Assembly (NCBI GenBank): GCA_020636375.1
Contig: JACJXZ010000008.1
Location: 1-64,000, forward strand
Direction of reading: 5' to 3'
Source of the DNA: Lewinellaceae bacterium
GTDB lineage: Bacteria > Bacteroidota > Bacteroidia > Chitinophagales > Saprospiraceae
Length of the DNA: 64,000 bases
The notes under the pieces are model-generated. The model did not search any database and was not told the DNA's origin. It saw only the letters and a list, made by a program, of their open reading frames with translations. Positions 1-9,111 of this stretch are shown piece after piece (the stretch's first letter is position 1; the number at the start of each line of letters is the position of its first letter). A program made the translations under genes and the position numbers.

Positions 1-2701
1 CTGTCATTTAAATAAATGCTATCTTTTTCTAATCTATCTTCAATCATGTTGCCCAATTCCTCTTCACTTCTCTTTTCTTGTTTTGCTTTGTCGTACTCCA
101 ATAAAAAATTTTTATAGCTTTTTTCTAAGTTCTCCCGAATATTTTCTGCCTTTTCGAAAATACTTGCATAAGCCTCCAGCTTCTCCTCACGTTCTTGCAG
201 AATAGCCTTTATTTCTCCCCGCTGTTTCCGAAATTGAAAATACCTTGCAACATCCTCGGAGTAATAGTCGGATCTTTCCGACTTCTTGCTTCGCCTTTCT
301 TTTGCCAGAGGAATCAACTCTTCCAGGCGGTTTGAATATTTTTGGAGCCAATCGCGCCGGCGGCCTAACTGCTCGCCCTTCAAAAAGTCTTTTAATAAAA
401 ACAAGCCTTCCGATACCAATGTGCTGTCACCTGGCATTTCACTGAAATAGTCGTCGAATTGCTCATAAGGCAGTTTCCTGATGTGGTAGTCGTATGAGAT
501 GTCCCTCCTCAGAGAGGCAGGTATCACTGCTTCGTATCGCTTTAGCCTTGCGCCTGTAATATCATCGTCATCCTCCTTGTCCACGATACTTAAGTAATAA
601 CTATAAACAATGGAGTCTAATGTGGGATTCAAAGCCGGGATGTATATTTTATCCCGCCCTATTTCTTTATATGCTGTAGTTATAGAATTATTTTTGATTG
701 TTTTTATCCCATTGCAATAGGGCGAACTGAGGGTTAGCTGCGCATCCTTTTCTACTATACCCTTTATATGTTTTCGGGATTCCGGATTATTGTACTGGTT
801 GTCATATATATCGTTTAAATCATTTAGCTGATCTTTAATTTCTTTATGTTCACTCTTCTCAATTAAATTAACTAGTGAGTCGTAGGCCAGCCTTTCCAAT
901 TGAACCAAAAAATCAAAATGATCTATCTCCCTAAAAATTTTCTGGCTTTCTTCAGTCAAATGCTGTATTTTTTCTTTTTTCCCGGTTTCTGTTTTTAATA
1001 ATTCGCCGCTCATCGTATTCGCTACTCTTTTATCCAGGTCGCCAAGGCGCTCGTCCAGCCTGGAATAGAGATGCAAAAGAATGGAATCTATAGGCGTTTC
1101 TTCATAGACTTTGTTGGCTATATCGTAAACCAGTGAAATATTGTAAACGGCGGGGTCATCAGCTATTGCGGCATATTTTTCCCGGGTTGCTTCATGGGTG
1201 AACAATGCCGGAAAACTGAACCCTAAGTTGCTCAGATCAGTAATGAAGGCCGGCTGGGCGGTAGCCAGAAAAGAGCGGTATTGATCCACCTGGAAATTGG
1301 CGAGGCGTTCCAAAGTGTGGGGGAAGAGTATCCGAAATTCGGGAAAACCAACGGTTATCTCTTTTTCCATTCTGGACAGGAAATTCATGTTCAGTTCCTC
1401 CTGAGCGCGTTCCACAATGAAGTCGGAGAGCCCGGCGGCAATAGTGGCCGCATCAAATCCGCCCGCCCTTTTTTGTCGGCTTTCCAGTTGTTGCGTAACC
1501 CGCTGCAGGTTTGCCGACGCAGTCGTCGTTTTTAGCCGGGCATTGGCAATAAGTTCCTGGTAGTTGAAATTCTTTGTAAGGTTCAAAGGTTGTTTCAGGT
1601 ATACGACCTCCCGCCACGGGTAGCTTGCCCTGTAAATATTTTTGAGGTTCCGGGCCAAACTGGAATTGAATCTGTAATCTTGTTCCCCATTGGGGCTTGC
1701 CCTCAGATAGGATGCCAGGGATTCTCTCAGGATTTCGTTTTTTTGCCTGTAGCCAGAGAAGGTTTCGCTGATCAGCCTGTGCGGATAGAGGTGCCTTTGG
1801 TTGAAAATGTGGTGTGTGGCCAGTATAGATGCGATATTTCGGAAGTCTTTTGTTTTATGCAAAAAAGGAATCTCCAAAAATGGATTATCAAAAAAGATCG
1901 AGTCATTATATACCCATACAGATCTTTCTATTGAATCAATATAAGTATATGCAAGATGGGATGTTACTTTGTGCAATTTGTCTTCGTGATCGGTAATCAG
2001 GAACAGCGTAAACGTGTCTTCCTCAATTGGGGTTTTATATATAATATTATAATATTCCGTGCCGGTCGTGTCCCGGAGCGGAGGCAATGTCACTACCCCC
2101 TTTTGAACAGGCACGGTATCTGGAATCCCCCTTCCGGTTATTTCGATAATGCAGTTGCCGGTATCCGGCGATTCGAAGTTTTTGAGCCGCTTCAGTTCCT
2201 CCAGGTTAAGCGACAAGATACTGTCCTTATTCTCCAGCGTATAATGGACAAATCCGTGCAGGTTTATCAGTTGGTTATTTTTTCCTTTTTCAATGCGTAC
2301 CTCTCCATCTTCATACCATCCTGTTTCTATATCTATATTCGTGCCTTTCACCTGTCGGTTTTCTTTGTCATAACTTATTTTCAAATTATCAATCACCCTG
2401 AACGGCGCCTCTTCACCGGCCAGGTATTCTTCTCCCTCCATCACGTAGATGAGGTAAGGAAGCCAGTCTTTGCGACACAACGAATACATAAAACCGTTTT
2501 CTAAATACATTTCGTTACCAACAATTGCTGTCTTTACTTTAGGGACTTTTTCGTTAGCCTGTTCTTCTTTACTTGATCTATCATTTTTGGGATCTATTAT
2601 TTCCTCTCCTTCCAGTTCTTGAATATTAACCTCGTTCCAACCCTCCGGCCGCAGTAAAACCCTGCGCCTGAAGGCCTGGATTTTCCAGTCTTCTTCTATA
2701 T
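1..2701 (-). pseudogene. Distal part of a large exported-protein gene, split by the IS; open at the left edge
   Basis: Reading the minus strand from 2701 down to 1 gives one uninterrupted frame of about 900 codons with no stop, so the gene runs off the window. It has no start of its own. It joins in frame to the 5' part at 4464-4962 once the IS and one copy of the target duplication are removed (junction reads H-I-E-E-D-W). The protein is hydrophilic. The part nearest the window edge (about 1-260) is rich in Lys and Glu and looks coiled-coil. I do not recognise the family. With the 5' part the reconstructed product is at least 1066 residues with an N-terminal signal peptide, so it is probably an exported or surface protein. 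It is called a pseudogene only because of the insertion; the reading frame itself is undamaged. Confidence 0.8.
2696..2701. repeat. Target site duplication, left copy (CTATAT)
   Basis: The six bases CTATAT directly left of the IS end are repeated directly right of the other end (4458-4463). This is the expected footprint of IS1634-type transposition. Confidence 0.9.
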
Positions 2702-2719
2702 CTCACATTTCGGTTAAAA
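2702..2719 (+). repeat. IS left terminal inverted repeat
   Basis: Eighteen bases identical to the reverse complement of 4440-4457, with no mismatch. They define the left IS boundary directly next to the CTATAT duplication. Confidence 0.93.
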
Positions 2720-2749
2720 AAATATTAGTTCCCGTCAGGGAAACGTTCT

Positions 2750-4456
2750 TTGGAGAAACGGATGCAAATAACGACGGAACGCTTGGAAGACCTCCCATTC
2801 CTATCAGGCTTTTTGAACCAAAGCGGCATGCCCGGTCTGCTAGACGAACACTTTCCGGTACATGGCTCCTGGCAGGGGCCGGGCTACGGCAAGACAGCCA
2901 TGGGCTTGTTGCTTTACGTACTCAGCGAGGGCAAGCATGACTTATATGGCATAGAATCCTGGGCCTGTGAAAGAGTCGAGGTGCTTAAGTGGTTGCTTGA
3001 TTGCCCTGATTTTAAGCCGAAGCATTTGAGCGACGACCGACTAGGCATCTTGCTGGAACGCTTCACTACCAGAGCTATGAAAGTTTTCAACTAGCCCATA
3101 ACCAAGGCTTGCTAAAAGCCTACGAGTTGGAAGGGCAAAGCGTGGCGCGCCTAGACAGTACCAAAGCTCAAAGTTTCTGCGAGTCCAACGAGCTTTTCGG
3201 CAAGAGCCATAAGCAGGCCAATAAGCGAGAGGATTTAGTAAGCCTCAAGGCTATGATGGTTAACTTAGACCCCTTACTTGCCAATGAGTACGCTAATTGC
3301 GCGCGGCAACCGGGCCGACGACCAACTTTATGTCCCTGCTATAGAAAAGGCATGGACAGAAGGGCTCAGGCGCAAGGGCATGCTCTATGTAGGCGACAGC
3401 AAATTGGGCAACCTGCCCAACTGGGCATTCATTGCTCAGAGCGGCAATTATTACCTGTCTCCTTTAGCCCTCAAACAGTTCAGCCTGGTTGAGCTGGACG
3501 AAGCCCTCAACTGGATAGAGGACACCCAAGCGCTTCAGGTTCCTTTCTACTCCACCGCTACGAAGAAGGCGAGTTGCCCGAAGGGCAGAGCCAACCCAAG
3601 GCATTTTGCGCCGAGTTGCCCAGCCAAACAAAATCGGATTCCGTTACAGGCTTGAGCTGGCAACACCGCCTCCTGGCTGTTTGCAACGTAGAGATGCGGC
3701 AAAAGCAGCTTACCAGCCTCGAACAGCGCTGCGAGCAAGCCATCATACAAATACAGGAACGCTTTATCCCCAAGCGGGGCCGCAAGCGCATAACCGCTGT
3801 GGAACAAGCCCAGGCTATTGTTGGACAAATACTCCAACAGTACAAAGCCCATGGCCTGGTTGAAGTAAACATTATAGAGCCTCGCATACCAAAGGGCACT
3901 TTGAGGTAAGTTGCGCGCTCAATAAAGAGGCTTACCAATTAGCTCAAAAGCGGGCAGGCTGGTGCGTGTATGCCACTAATGCTCCTGAGCAAATGCTAGG
4001 CCCTTATGATTTGTTGCGTATCTACCGCCAGCAGTTCGCATTGAGCAGCAGTTTCACAACCTGCTTAATAAGTGTACCGCCCTGCAGCCCATCCTGCTGC
4101 ACAAGCCCAACCGTATCGATACTTTGGTTAGGTTCCCTACTATCGCCTTACAATTCGTTGCCCTGATACAACATCAAACTCGAGAAAATATGGCTGTACG
4201 GCAACAGCCTTACTTAACCAACTTGATACCAGGGAACCCGGGCAGGAAGGTGTATCAACCCAATACCGCTATGTTGCTCAGGGTATTTAGCGCCATAGGC
4301 TTGGTTGTCATAACGGCCGATGATGGCTCTGTATCATACCATGTCACAGGGCTGAACAGCCTCCACCAACAGATTGTCAGCTTAGCTGGGCTGAGGCCCG
4401 ATACCTACTTGCATCCGTCTTGTCAAAGAACTGATCGAATTTTAACCGAAATGTGA
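2750..4456 (+). pseudogene. IS1634-family transposase, five frameshifts
   Basis: The conserved protein must be read through six segments. Segment 1 (from 2750) has the N-terminal DUF4277-like region ending LSDDRLGILLERF. Frame changes fall near 3062 (to HYQSYESFQLAHNQG), 3275 (to LPMSTLIARGNRADD), 3545 (to RYEEGELPEGQSQPKAF), 3890 (to HTKGHFEVSCALNKEAY) and 4035 (to RIEQQFHNLLNK). The last change falls directly in the Y-R-E block that carries the catalytic Glu. Other DDE-region pieces are visible as ARLDSTKAQSF and LYVGDSKLGNL. Summed length, about 565 residues, is normal for the family. Five frameshifts make it very unlikely that active transposase is produced from this copy, unless they are sequencing errors. 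Confidence 0.85.
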
Positions 4457-4457
4457 G
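4440..4457 (-). repeat. IS right terminal inverted repeat
   Basis: Perfect inverted match to 2702-2719. The transposase stop codon (4454-4456) lies within it. Confidence 0.93.
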
Positions 4458-4463
4458 CTATAT
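4458..4463. repeat. Target site duplication, right copy (CTATAT)
   Basis: Direct repeat of 2696-2701 at the other end of the IS. On the minus strand it falls within codons H-I-(E) of the interrupted gene. Confidence 0.9.
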
Positions 4464-4962
4464 GTTCCAGTTTGCATAACATTTGCCTTTTGCTGCCGAG
4501 GATACTCAGGGTGCGATAAGCGTTATGGATCGTGAGCAGGCTGTCAAACGGCACTTTGACAGTGTCTACGGCATTTTTCTCCTTCTGCTTGATCATTGTC
4601 ATTGAATCCCCTTCCGTATACACCTGCACCTGTATATCTTTTGCGAACTGGATGTAAATGGTGTCGCTTTTATCGTAGCCTCTCAGGGCATAGTACCCGG
4701 GATCATCCAATACAATTTGATTACCGGATATTTCGTCTTCTTCCGGGGAAAAGGAAGCCGAAGAAGTGTTTTGATTGTAAGAACAATAGACGCCCTTCCT
4801 TTCTTTCATAAAAACCAGCCTGGGCCCTTCATTGACCTCTTCTTCCGTCCGCTCTTTTCTCAATAGTTCCGCCAGCGTCAGCGCGTCCTGGTAAAGCGTC
4901 TGGGCGGAGAGGGAAGCAACGGTTGTCAGCGCCAGGGTGGCAGAGAGTAGTATGGCTTTCAT
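4458..4962 (-). pseudogene. 5' part of the IS-interrupted exported-protein gene
   Basis: ATG at 4962 opens a protein beginning MKAILLSATLALTTVASLSA, a typical Sec signal peptide with likely cleavage before Q or T. An upstream in-frame GTG at 5019 would add 19 hydrophilic residues before the signal, so 4962 is preferred. About 168 native codons are followed by the IS. Translation then runs into the terminal repeat and stops at 4423 after about 11 foreign residues. The native continuation is the frame at 2701-1. The domain is not recognised; it has mixed beta-type sequence with several Tyr and Asp. A truncated exported fragment of about 179 residues may still be made. Confidence 0.82.
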
Positions 4963-5083
4963 AGTAATAATGGTGTTGTTGTTGTGTAGTTCTGCTTTGT
5001 TGCTTTCGGACAGCCGCACCTGCTTGCCAGGAATGACCTATAACCTGGCAGGAACTTTGTTCCTGGCTGCGGCGATATAATTT

Positions 5084-5111
5084 AGCGTTCGACTGAGCTC
5101 ACGCCGAAGTC
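5084..5111 (+). repeat. 28-bp direct repeat, copy 1
   Basis: Starts AGCGTTCGACTGAGCTCACG and ends with CCGAAGTC. An identical 28 bases are at 5429-5456. Short dispersed repeat of unknown role. Confidence 0.75.
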
Positions 5112-5428
5112 CTGAAGCGCCAGCTCCAGGCATAGGGAAACCAAGGCCCCAAGCTGCGCAGCAGGGGCAGTTCGGCATCAAACGGCGCTTTGCGGCTGCT
5201 CCCGAAATTCTTCGGAACAGGTTGCTCTGCTTATCCTGTGGACAGGATTTGCCGGCGCACCAGAATCAGAATAAAGTATTTAATTATACGGGCTTTGGCT
5301 TGGGCCTGACCTTAAAAACATTGTTAATTCCCGGATGATGAGGGGGCAACCAGGCTCTTAATCACATAGGCCACATAGCGTTTTCACAGTAGGCCACACA
5401 GGCGGCGGCTACTGTGGCCCGTCTCTGC

Positions 5429-5456
5429 AGCGTTCGACTGAGCTCACGCCGAAGTC
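5429..5456 (+). repeat. 28-bp direct repeat, copy 2
   Basis: Identical to 5084-5111. It is followed at once by a partial reiteration (CACGCCGAAGTC, 5458-5469). Confidence 0.75.
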
Positions 5457-5710
5457 TCACGCCGAAGTCCGGGCAAGCTTTGTGGCAGGAACCTCCTGCC
5501 ACAGTTAGTTGTCTTTTTTGACAATGTACCTTAATTTATGCTATTACGGATTTCTTTTTGTTTTGTTTCCTTTGTGGTCGCGCCAAATGAAAAAATGTGC
5601 TGAAATTTTAGTTAAAATTGCATGGCATTTACAGTAAAAAACCAGGCTGTTTGGGCGGCAAAAACAGTTACGCAATTCGTTATGATCAGAAATTTTCTTA
5701 TCTTAGTAAT

Positions 5711-5838
5711 CCTTAAAAAATAACTTCACGATCCGTCGTTGTAGTGAAGTGAATCAGCCACGTAGGATTGTCGCGGGGTTAGGCTGATAAACGAGCTACA
5801 ACGACGGATCTCAAACAGTGAAGTTATTTTTTAATCAC
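5711..5838. repeat. Large palindromic element R, copy 1 (nested hairpins, possible switch)
   Basis: Arms 5715-5729 with 5818-5832, and 5730-5744 with 5796-5810, are perfect complements, giving a long stem around 5745-5795. Inside is a second hairpin (ATCAGCC / GGCTGAT). The block CTTCAC at 5724 can pair either with GTGAAG at 5744 or with GTGAAG at 5818, so two exclusive folds are possible. A diverged, shorter relative is at 46841-46950. No coding capacity. Confidence 0.7.
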
Positions 5839-5928
5839 GGTGGTGTATTAAATCCGTTGAACTTTCGGTGCAAATGGAGAGCGGACCTCCAGGTCCGCTG
5901 AATGGATCAACGGATTTAATACACCACC
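5839..5928 (-). repeat. Palindromic element P, copy 1 (90 bp)
   Basis: The terminal arms are 22-bp perfect inverted repeats that begin GGTGGTGTATTAAATCCG. The interior contains a second hairpin, AGCGGACCT facing AGGTCCGCT with a 2-base loop. It is the reverse complement of the copies at 7571-7662 and 40723-40814, with differences only at the hairpin apex and near the ends. It abuts the R element with no gap. Confidence 0.9.
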
Positions 5929-6030
5929 CTTAATCACTACTTAAAAGCCTGAAACCAGGGGGGCTTATCTTTCCTCTGCGCTCTTTCCCAATCAGGTATC
6001 AACAGAACTCTCCCTCTGTTCCGCCAGGCA

Positions 6031-6080
6031 AAACTTGTCAAGTTTCGTTGTTGCCCCTTTTGGGGAAACTTGACAAGTTT
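6031..6080. repeat. 16-bp perfect inverted repeat upstream of 6117
   Basis: AAACTTGTCAAGTTTC (6031-6046) faces its exact complement at 6065-6080 across an 18-bp spacer. It lies 36 bp before the start codon at 6117, so it could be an operator or 5'-UTR hairpin, or simply another small intergenic palindrome. Confidence 0.6.
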
Positions 6081-6116
6081 ACAAACAATATCATCAAACT
6101 ATAAAACAGAATAGCT

Positions 6117-7511
6117 ATGATTACCAGAATTGCGCTCCCGGCCGTTCTTTTATGGCTTCTTTCGGCTTTACCCCTGCACGCCGCCACTTTCCTGGGAGGA
6201 GAAATCCAATTCCAGCAGGTTGGCGAAAGGGAGCTGGAAGCTTCCGTCGTTTTTTACTACGACAATCCGGATTCCGGGCCTGCGGGCAGAGACAGTGTGC
6301 TGCTCTGCTGGGGCGACGGCAACTGCGAGGCATTGGGCGTCTCCAACGGGCCGGACGGAGAGCTCATTGCGCCAGGCGTCCGGAAAAACATATATGCTGG
6401 CGTACATGTATATGATGCTTTGGGAACCTATACGCTTAACGTGCGTGTCCCAAACCGCCCCGGCGGCATCCTCAACCTGGGTTTCCCAAATTCCGACCAG
6501 GTTTGGTTTTATACCGAGTCGGTGGCGGTACTGTCGGCCAGCAACCCTGGGGACAACCACTCGCCCGTCTTGCTGGAAGCCCCGGTTGGCATTGCCGTCG
6601 AAGGCCAGCCCTTCATCCAAATCCCCAATGCCTTTGATATCGACGGCGACAGCCTGGCTTACGAACTGGTGACGCCGCTTTTGGAAAGGGGCGTGCCCGC
6701 GCCGGGTTATATCTGGCCTCAATTTATTCCTTCCGGCCCAACCTCCAATGACCTCCTGTTCGACCAGGAAACTGGCGTGCTGCTTTGGGAGAGCCCGCAG
6801 CAGTCCGGCTTGTACGTCGTCGCCATTAAGATAAAATCCTACCGCACCGGAGTGCTGCGAGACCAGGTCACCCGGGATATTCTGATCGTCGTGGAGGACG
6901 GAGACAACCTGGGCGCCGGCCTGAGCCTCAGCGAAGAAGCGCCGGGCATCATCGACGTGGCAGTGGGCGATACCGTACTGGTGGAGGCTATAGCCGAAGA
7001 CCCGGAAACGGGCCAACAGATCGGCCTCACGGCTTCCTGCGGGTTGCTGGAGCCGTACTACAGTTCTCCGGCCTCCTTTTCGGCAATGGCCAGCGGCAAT
7101 GAGGCCTTCGGCAGCTTCCGCTGGGTGGTGCGGGAAGAACACCGCCGGCAACAGCCTTACTCCCTCGTTTTCCGGGCGCAGGACGACTTCCTGCTGCGCG
7201 GCCTGTCGGCTATGAAGCTCCTGCGGTACCGGGTGGCCAGCACAGTGGCTGTCGAGGAGGCCGGGAAGCAGGAAGGTAAGCGGCTGGAAGTTTTTCCTAA
7301 CCCTGCTTCTGGCACGGCACAGGTAAGGTTAAATAATGTGCCGCTTCCCGCTGTTTACCAACTGTACCACGCCAACGGCCAACTTGCCGCCTCCGGAGTA
7401 TTCCGCCAGGAGCGGGAAGAACTGGGCCTTTCCGCCCTCCCGCCGGGAATGTACGTTTTAAAGGTTGGGGATGCGCCGGAACAACAGGCAGTGAAGATTT
7501 TCTGCCGATGA
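6117..7511 (+). CDS. T9SS-exported protein with cadherin-like region
   Basis: 464 residues. A Sec signal peptide occupies residues 1-22 (ending LPLHA). The mature start ATFLGGEIQFQQVGER resembles the HIVGGE-type N-terminal domain common in exported Bacteroidota proteins. Residues about 150-215 contain the DIDGDSLAY motif of cadherin-like Ig domains. The last ~75 residues (from LEVFPNPASG) form a type A T9SS sorting domain, ending with the usual Leu-Pro-Pro-Gly-Met-Tyr-Val strand. It is probably anchored on or released from the outer surface. It stands alone, flanked on both sides by P-element palindromes (5839 and 7571, inverted to each other). Specific function unknown. Confidence 0.82.
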   Translation: MITRIALPAVLLWLLSALPLHAATFLGGEIQFQQVGERELEASVVFYYDNPDSGPAGRDSVLLCWGDGNCEALGVSNGPDGELIAPGVRKNIYAGVHVYDALGTYTLNVRVPNRPGGILNLGFPNSDQVWFYTESVAVLSASNPGDNHSPVLLEAPVGIAVEGQPFIQIPNAFDIDGDSLAYELVTPLLERGVPAPGYIWPQFIPSGPTSNDLLFDQETGVLLWESPQQSGLYVVAIKIKSYRTGVLRDQVTRDILIVVEDGDNLGAGLSLSEEAPGIIDVAVGDTVLVEAIAEDPETGQQIGLTASCGLLEPYYSSPASFSAMASGNEAFGSFRWVVREEHRRQQPYSLVFRAQDDFLLRGLSAMKLLRYRVASTVAVEEAGKQEGKRLEVFPNPASGTAQVRLNNVPLPAVYQLYHANGQLAASGVFRQEREELGLSALPPGMYVLKVGDAPEQQAVKIFCR

Positions 7512-7570
7512 CATTTTTATGTGTCAAGCTGGTCTTTCAGCGGAGTATAGCAGCAGGCTCATACAAAAGA

Positions 7571-7662
7571 GGGTAGTGTATTAAATCCGTTGATCCATTC
7601 AGCGGACCTGTAGGTCCGCTCTCCATTTGCACCGAAAGTTCAACGGATTTAATACACCACCC
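7571..7662 (+). repeat. Palindromic element P, copy 2 (92 bp)
   Basis: Same sequence as 40723-40814 apart from the apex bases and a change near the right arm, and the reverse complement of 5839-5928. Terminal arms and inner AGCGGACCT/AGGTCCGCT hairpin are conserved. It lies about 60 bp after the stop of the T9SS cargo gene. Confidence 0.9.
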
Positions 7663-7834
7663 AAAAGAGAAAAGGAAAGCGGGGGTTCTTAACTACGCAC
7701 CAGATAAATCTGGCGCGTCCGGGATAGGGCGACTGTCCATTTCCGAACACCCGCCTGTCCGCCTCCGCACAACCCAGGCGGTTTTCTCCGGCTGGCGTTA
7801 GGGTTAAGTAGCTGGTTTCGAACAAATTGCAATT

Positions 7835-7850
7835 TTGGCACAAGCCTTGC
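7835..7850 (+). promoter_or_regulatory. Sigma-54-type promoter (-24 GG / -12 GC)
   Basis: TTGGCACAAGCCTTGC matches the RpoN consensus TGGCAC-N5-TTGC, with GG and GC exactly 10 bases apart. It would start transcription about 135 bp before the ABC ATPase at 7998, on the same strand. RpoN promoters need an NtrC-type activator, and none is encoded in this window. Confidence 0.68.
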
Positions 7851-7926
7851 CCCATTTTAAACGAAAAGGAGGCTGGGATCACATCTGGCCCTGAAATCGC
7901 GAGCCGGCCTTCGGCTCCTCGAAGCC

Positions 7927-7984
7927 GCTGCAACCGGCGCCTGCTCCCCGGGCTTCCTCCAGGTGAGCAGGCGCCGGTTGCAGC
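7927..7984 (+). promoter_or_regulatory. 20-bp perfect inverted repeat in the ABC operon leader
   Basis: GCTGCAACCGGCGCCTGCTC at 7927-7946 is exactly complementary to 7965-7984, with an 18-bp loop. It lies downstream of the predicted sigma-54 start and ends 13 bases before ATG 7998, so the mRNA leader would carry a very stable stem. There is no T-run, so it is not a standard terminator. Regulatory role is inferred only. Confidence 0.5.
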
Positions 7985-7997
7985 AAAACAATAAAAC

Positions 7998-8723
7998 ATG
8001 ATTCGACTCCGCGACATTGAACGGTACTACCGCAACGGCCTGCGCAAGGCCTGGGTCCTCAACCAGATCAACCTCGACATCCGGGAGGGCGAGTTCGTCA
8101 CCATCATGGGGCCTAGCGGCGCCGGCAAGTCCACCCTGCTCAACATCATCGGCATGCTGGAAGAACCCTCCGGCGGCGAGTATTACTTCTACGACGAGGC
8201 CGTCCACAAATTCAACGAGCGCCGGCGCAGCGACCTGCACAAGGCCTACATGGGCTTCGTCTTCCAGGCTTACCACCTCATCGATGACCTGACCGTCTAC
8301 GAGAATATCGAAACGCCCCTGCTGTACCGCAACGTCAAAAGCAAGGAGCGCAAGAGCATGATGGCCGAAATCCTGGACCGCTTCCAGATCGTGGCCAAAA
8401 AGGGCCTGTTCCCCGAGCAGCTCTCCGGCGGCCAGCAGCAGCTCGTCGGCGTCGCCCGCGCCGTGATCAGCAAGCCGCGCCTGCTGCTGGCCGACGAGCC
8501 GACCGGCAACCTGCACACCAAGCAGGGCGACCAGATCATGGAACTCTTCCAGGAACTCAACGAGGAAGGCGTGACCATCATACAGGTGACGCACTCGGAG
8601 CGCAACGCCTCCTTCGGCTCCCGCATCATTGAGCTGGTAGACGGCAACGTGCGCAGCGATGAACAGATTCGCCAGCCCTCCGGGCAGGCCGACGCCCCGA
8701 AGGGGGTGCCGAATGGGAAGTAG
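7998..8723 (+). CDS. ABC transporter ATP-binding subunit (MacB/LolD type)
   Basis: 241 residues, the usual length for a stand-alone NBD serving FtsX-type permeases. Walker A is GPSGAGKST (about residues 38-46). The Q-loop follows as FVFQ. The signature reads LSGGQQQLVGVARA, Walker B LLLADEP, and the switch His is in VTHSE. The signature helix has Leu where Arg is usual, and the D-loop reads NLH instead of NLD, variants that may mark a Bacteroidota subfamily. Downstream are two large permeases (9205, 12092) on the same strand. The sigma-54-type site and leader stem upstream suggest stress- or signal-induced expression. Likely role: energising export or envelope maintenance with those permeases; substrate unknown. 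Confidence 0.85.
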   Translation: MIRLRDIERYYRNGLRKAWVLNQINLDIREGEFVTIMGPSGAGKSTLLNIIGMLEEPSGGEYYFYDEAVHKFNERRRSDLHKAYMGFVFQAYHLIDDLTVYENIETPLLYRNVKSKERKSMMAEILDRFQIVAKKGLFPEQLSGGQQQLVGVARAVISKPRLLLADEPTGNLHTKQGDQIMELFQELNEEGVTIIQVTHSERNASFGSRIIELVDGNVRSDEQIRQPSGQADAPKGVPNGK

Positions 8724-8726
8724 CCA

Positions 8727-8816
8727 AGTCGGAAGGCGGAAGTGGGAAATCGGAAGTCGGAAGTCGGAAAACCCTGAAGCTTCCGATTTCCCACTTCGCA
8801 CTTCCGCCTTCCGACT
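8727..8816. repeat. Inverted simple-sequence repeat (GTCGGAAG words)
   Basis: Repeated AAGTCGGAAG-type words at 8727-8765 are answered by their reverse complement at 8779-8816, forming a long imperfect hairpin directly after the ABC ATPase stop. The same word family recurs near 41650-41680 and 45240-45300. Confidence 0.65.
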
Positions 8817-8867
8817 CCCCACTTGCCCCGTCTCTTGTAAGCATTCACCACCACCCGATTGATACGC

Positions 8868-9033
8868 CTAGTGCGCCGGGAACGAAGTTGTTGATCAATA
8901 ATTTGAGGCTGTTTTTCGGCCAGGCAAGGCGCGACGACCGCCCATAGCCGAAGCTACGGAAGGGAGGAGCAACGTAGCCTGGGCGAAAAAGAGCCCAAAG
9001 AATTGTTTAAGAATTTCGTTCCCGGCGCACTAG
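8868..9033. repeat. 166-bp composite palindrome
   Basis: The outer arms (8868-8886 and 9015-9033) are 19-bp perfect complements beginning CTAGTGCGCCGGG. Inside, TTGAGGCTGTTTTTCGGCCA is matched imperfectly by the complement of the segment at about 8970-9000, giving a second stem, and smaller complementary words fill the centre. No coding capacity. Same architecture as the other intergenic palindromes but unrelated in sequence. Confidence 0.65.
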
Positions 9034-9054
9034 TATCACGTCATGAAAACCTTG

Positions 9055-9111
9055 ATCTCCCCCCGTCCGGGCACCTGGCCAACCAGGCGCTCCGACGGGA
9101 GGGGGATTTTT
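9055..9111 (+). terminator. Terminator-like hairpin with T-run
   Basis: ATCTCCCCCCGTC (9055-9067) pairs with GACGGGAGGGGGAT (9094-9107), leaving an inner CCTGG/CCAGG stem, and is followed by five T. It lies between the ABC ATPase and the first permease and could attenuate read-through. Confidence 0.5.

Larger units (their letters stand above)
2702..4457 (+). mobile_element. IS1634-family insertion sequence, 1756 bp
   Basis: The element is bounded by perfect 18-bp terminal inverted repeats beginning CTCACATTTCGG (2702-2719 and 4440-4457) and flanked by a 6-bp direct repeat CTATAT. It carries one transposase gene, now frameshifted, nearly end to end; the last transposase stop lies inside the right terminal repeat. 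Size, ends, target duplication and the protein all agree with the IS1634 branch of the IS4 group. It sits inside a minus-strand exported-protein gene. Confidence 0.93.
4963..6116. other. Repeat-rich gap of 1.15 kb without a convincing gene
   Basis: This gap between two divergent genes has no credible coding frame. It holds a 28-bp direct repeat (5084, 5429), a large palindromic element (5711-5838), a 90-bp palindrome directly abutting it (5839-5928), and a short inverted repeat (6031-6080) about 36 bp before the next start codon. Confidence 0.7.
7512..7997. other. Gap holding P element, sigma-54-type promoter and leader hairpin
   Basis: No coding frame is convincing. In order: P element (7571-7662), a sigma-54-type -24/-12 site (7835-7850), and a 20-bp inverted repeat (7927-7984) ending 13 bases before the ABC ATPase start. 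Confidence 0.7.
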
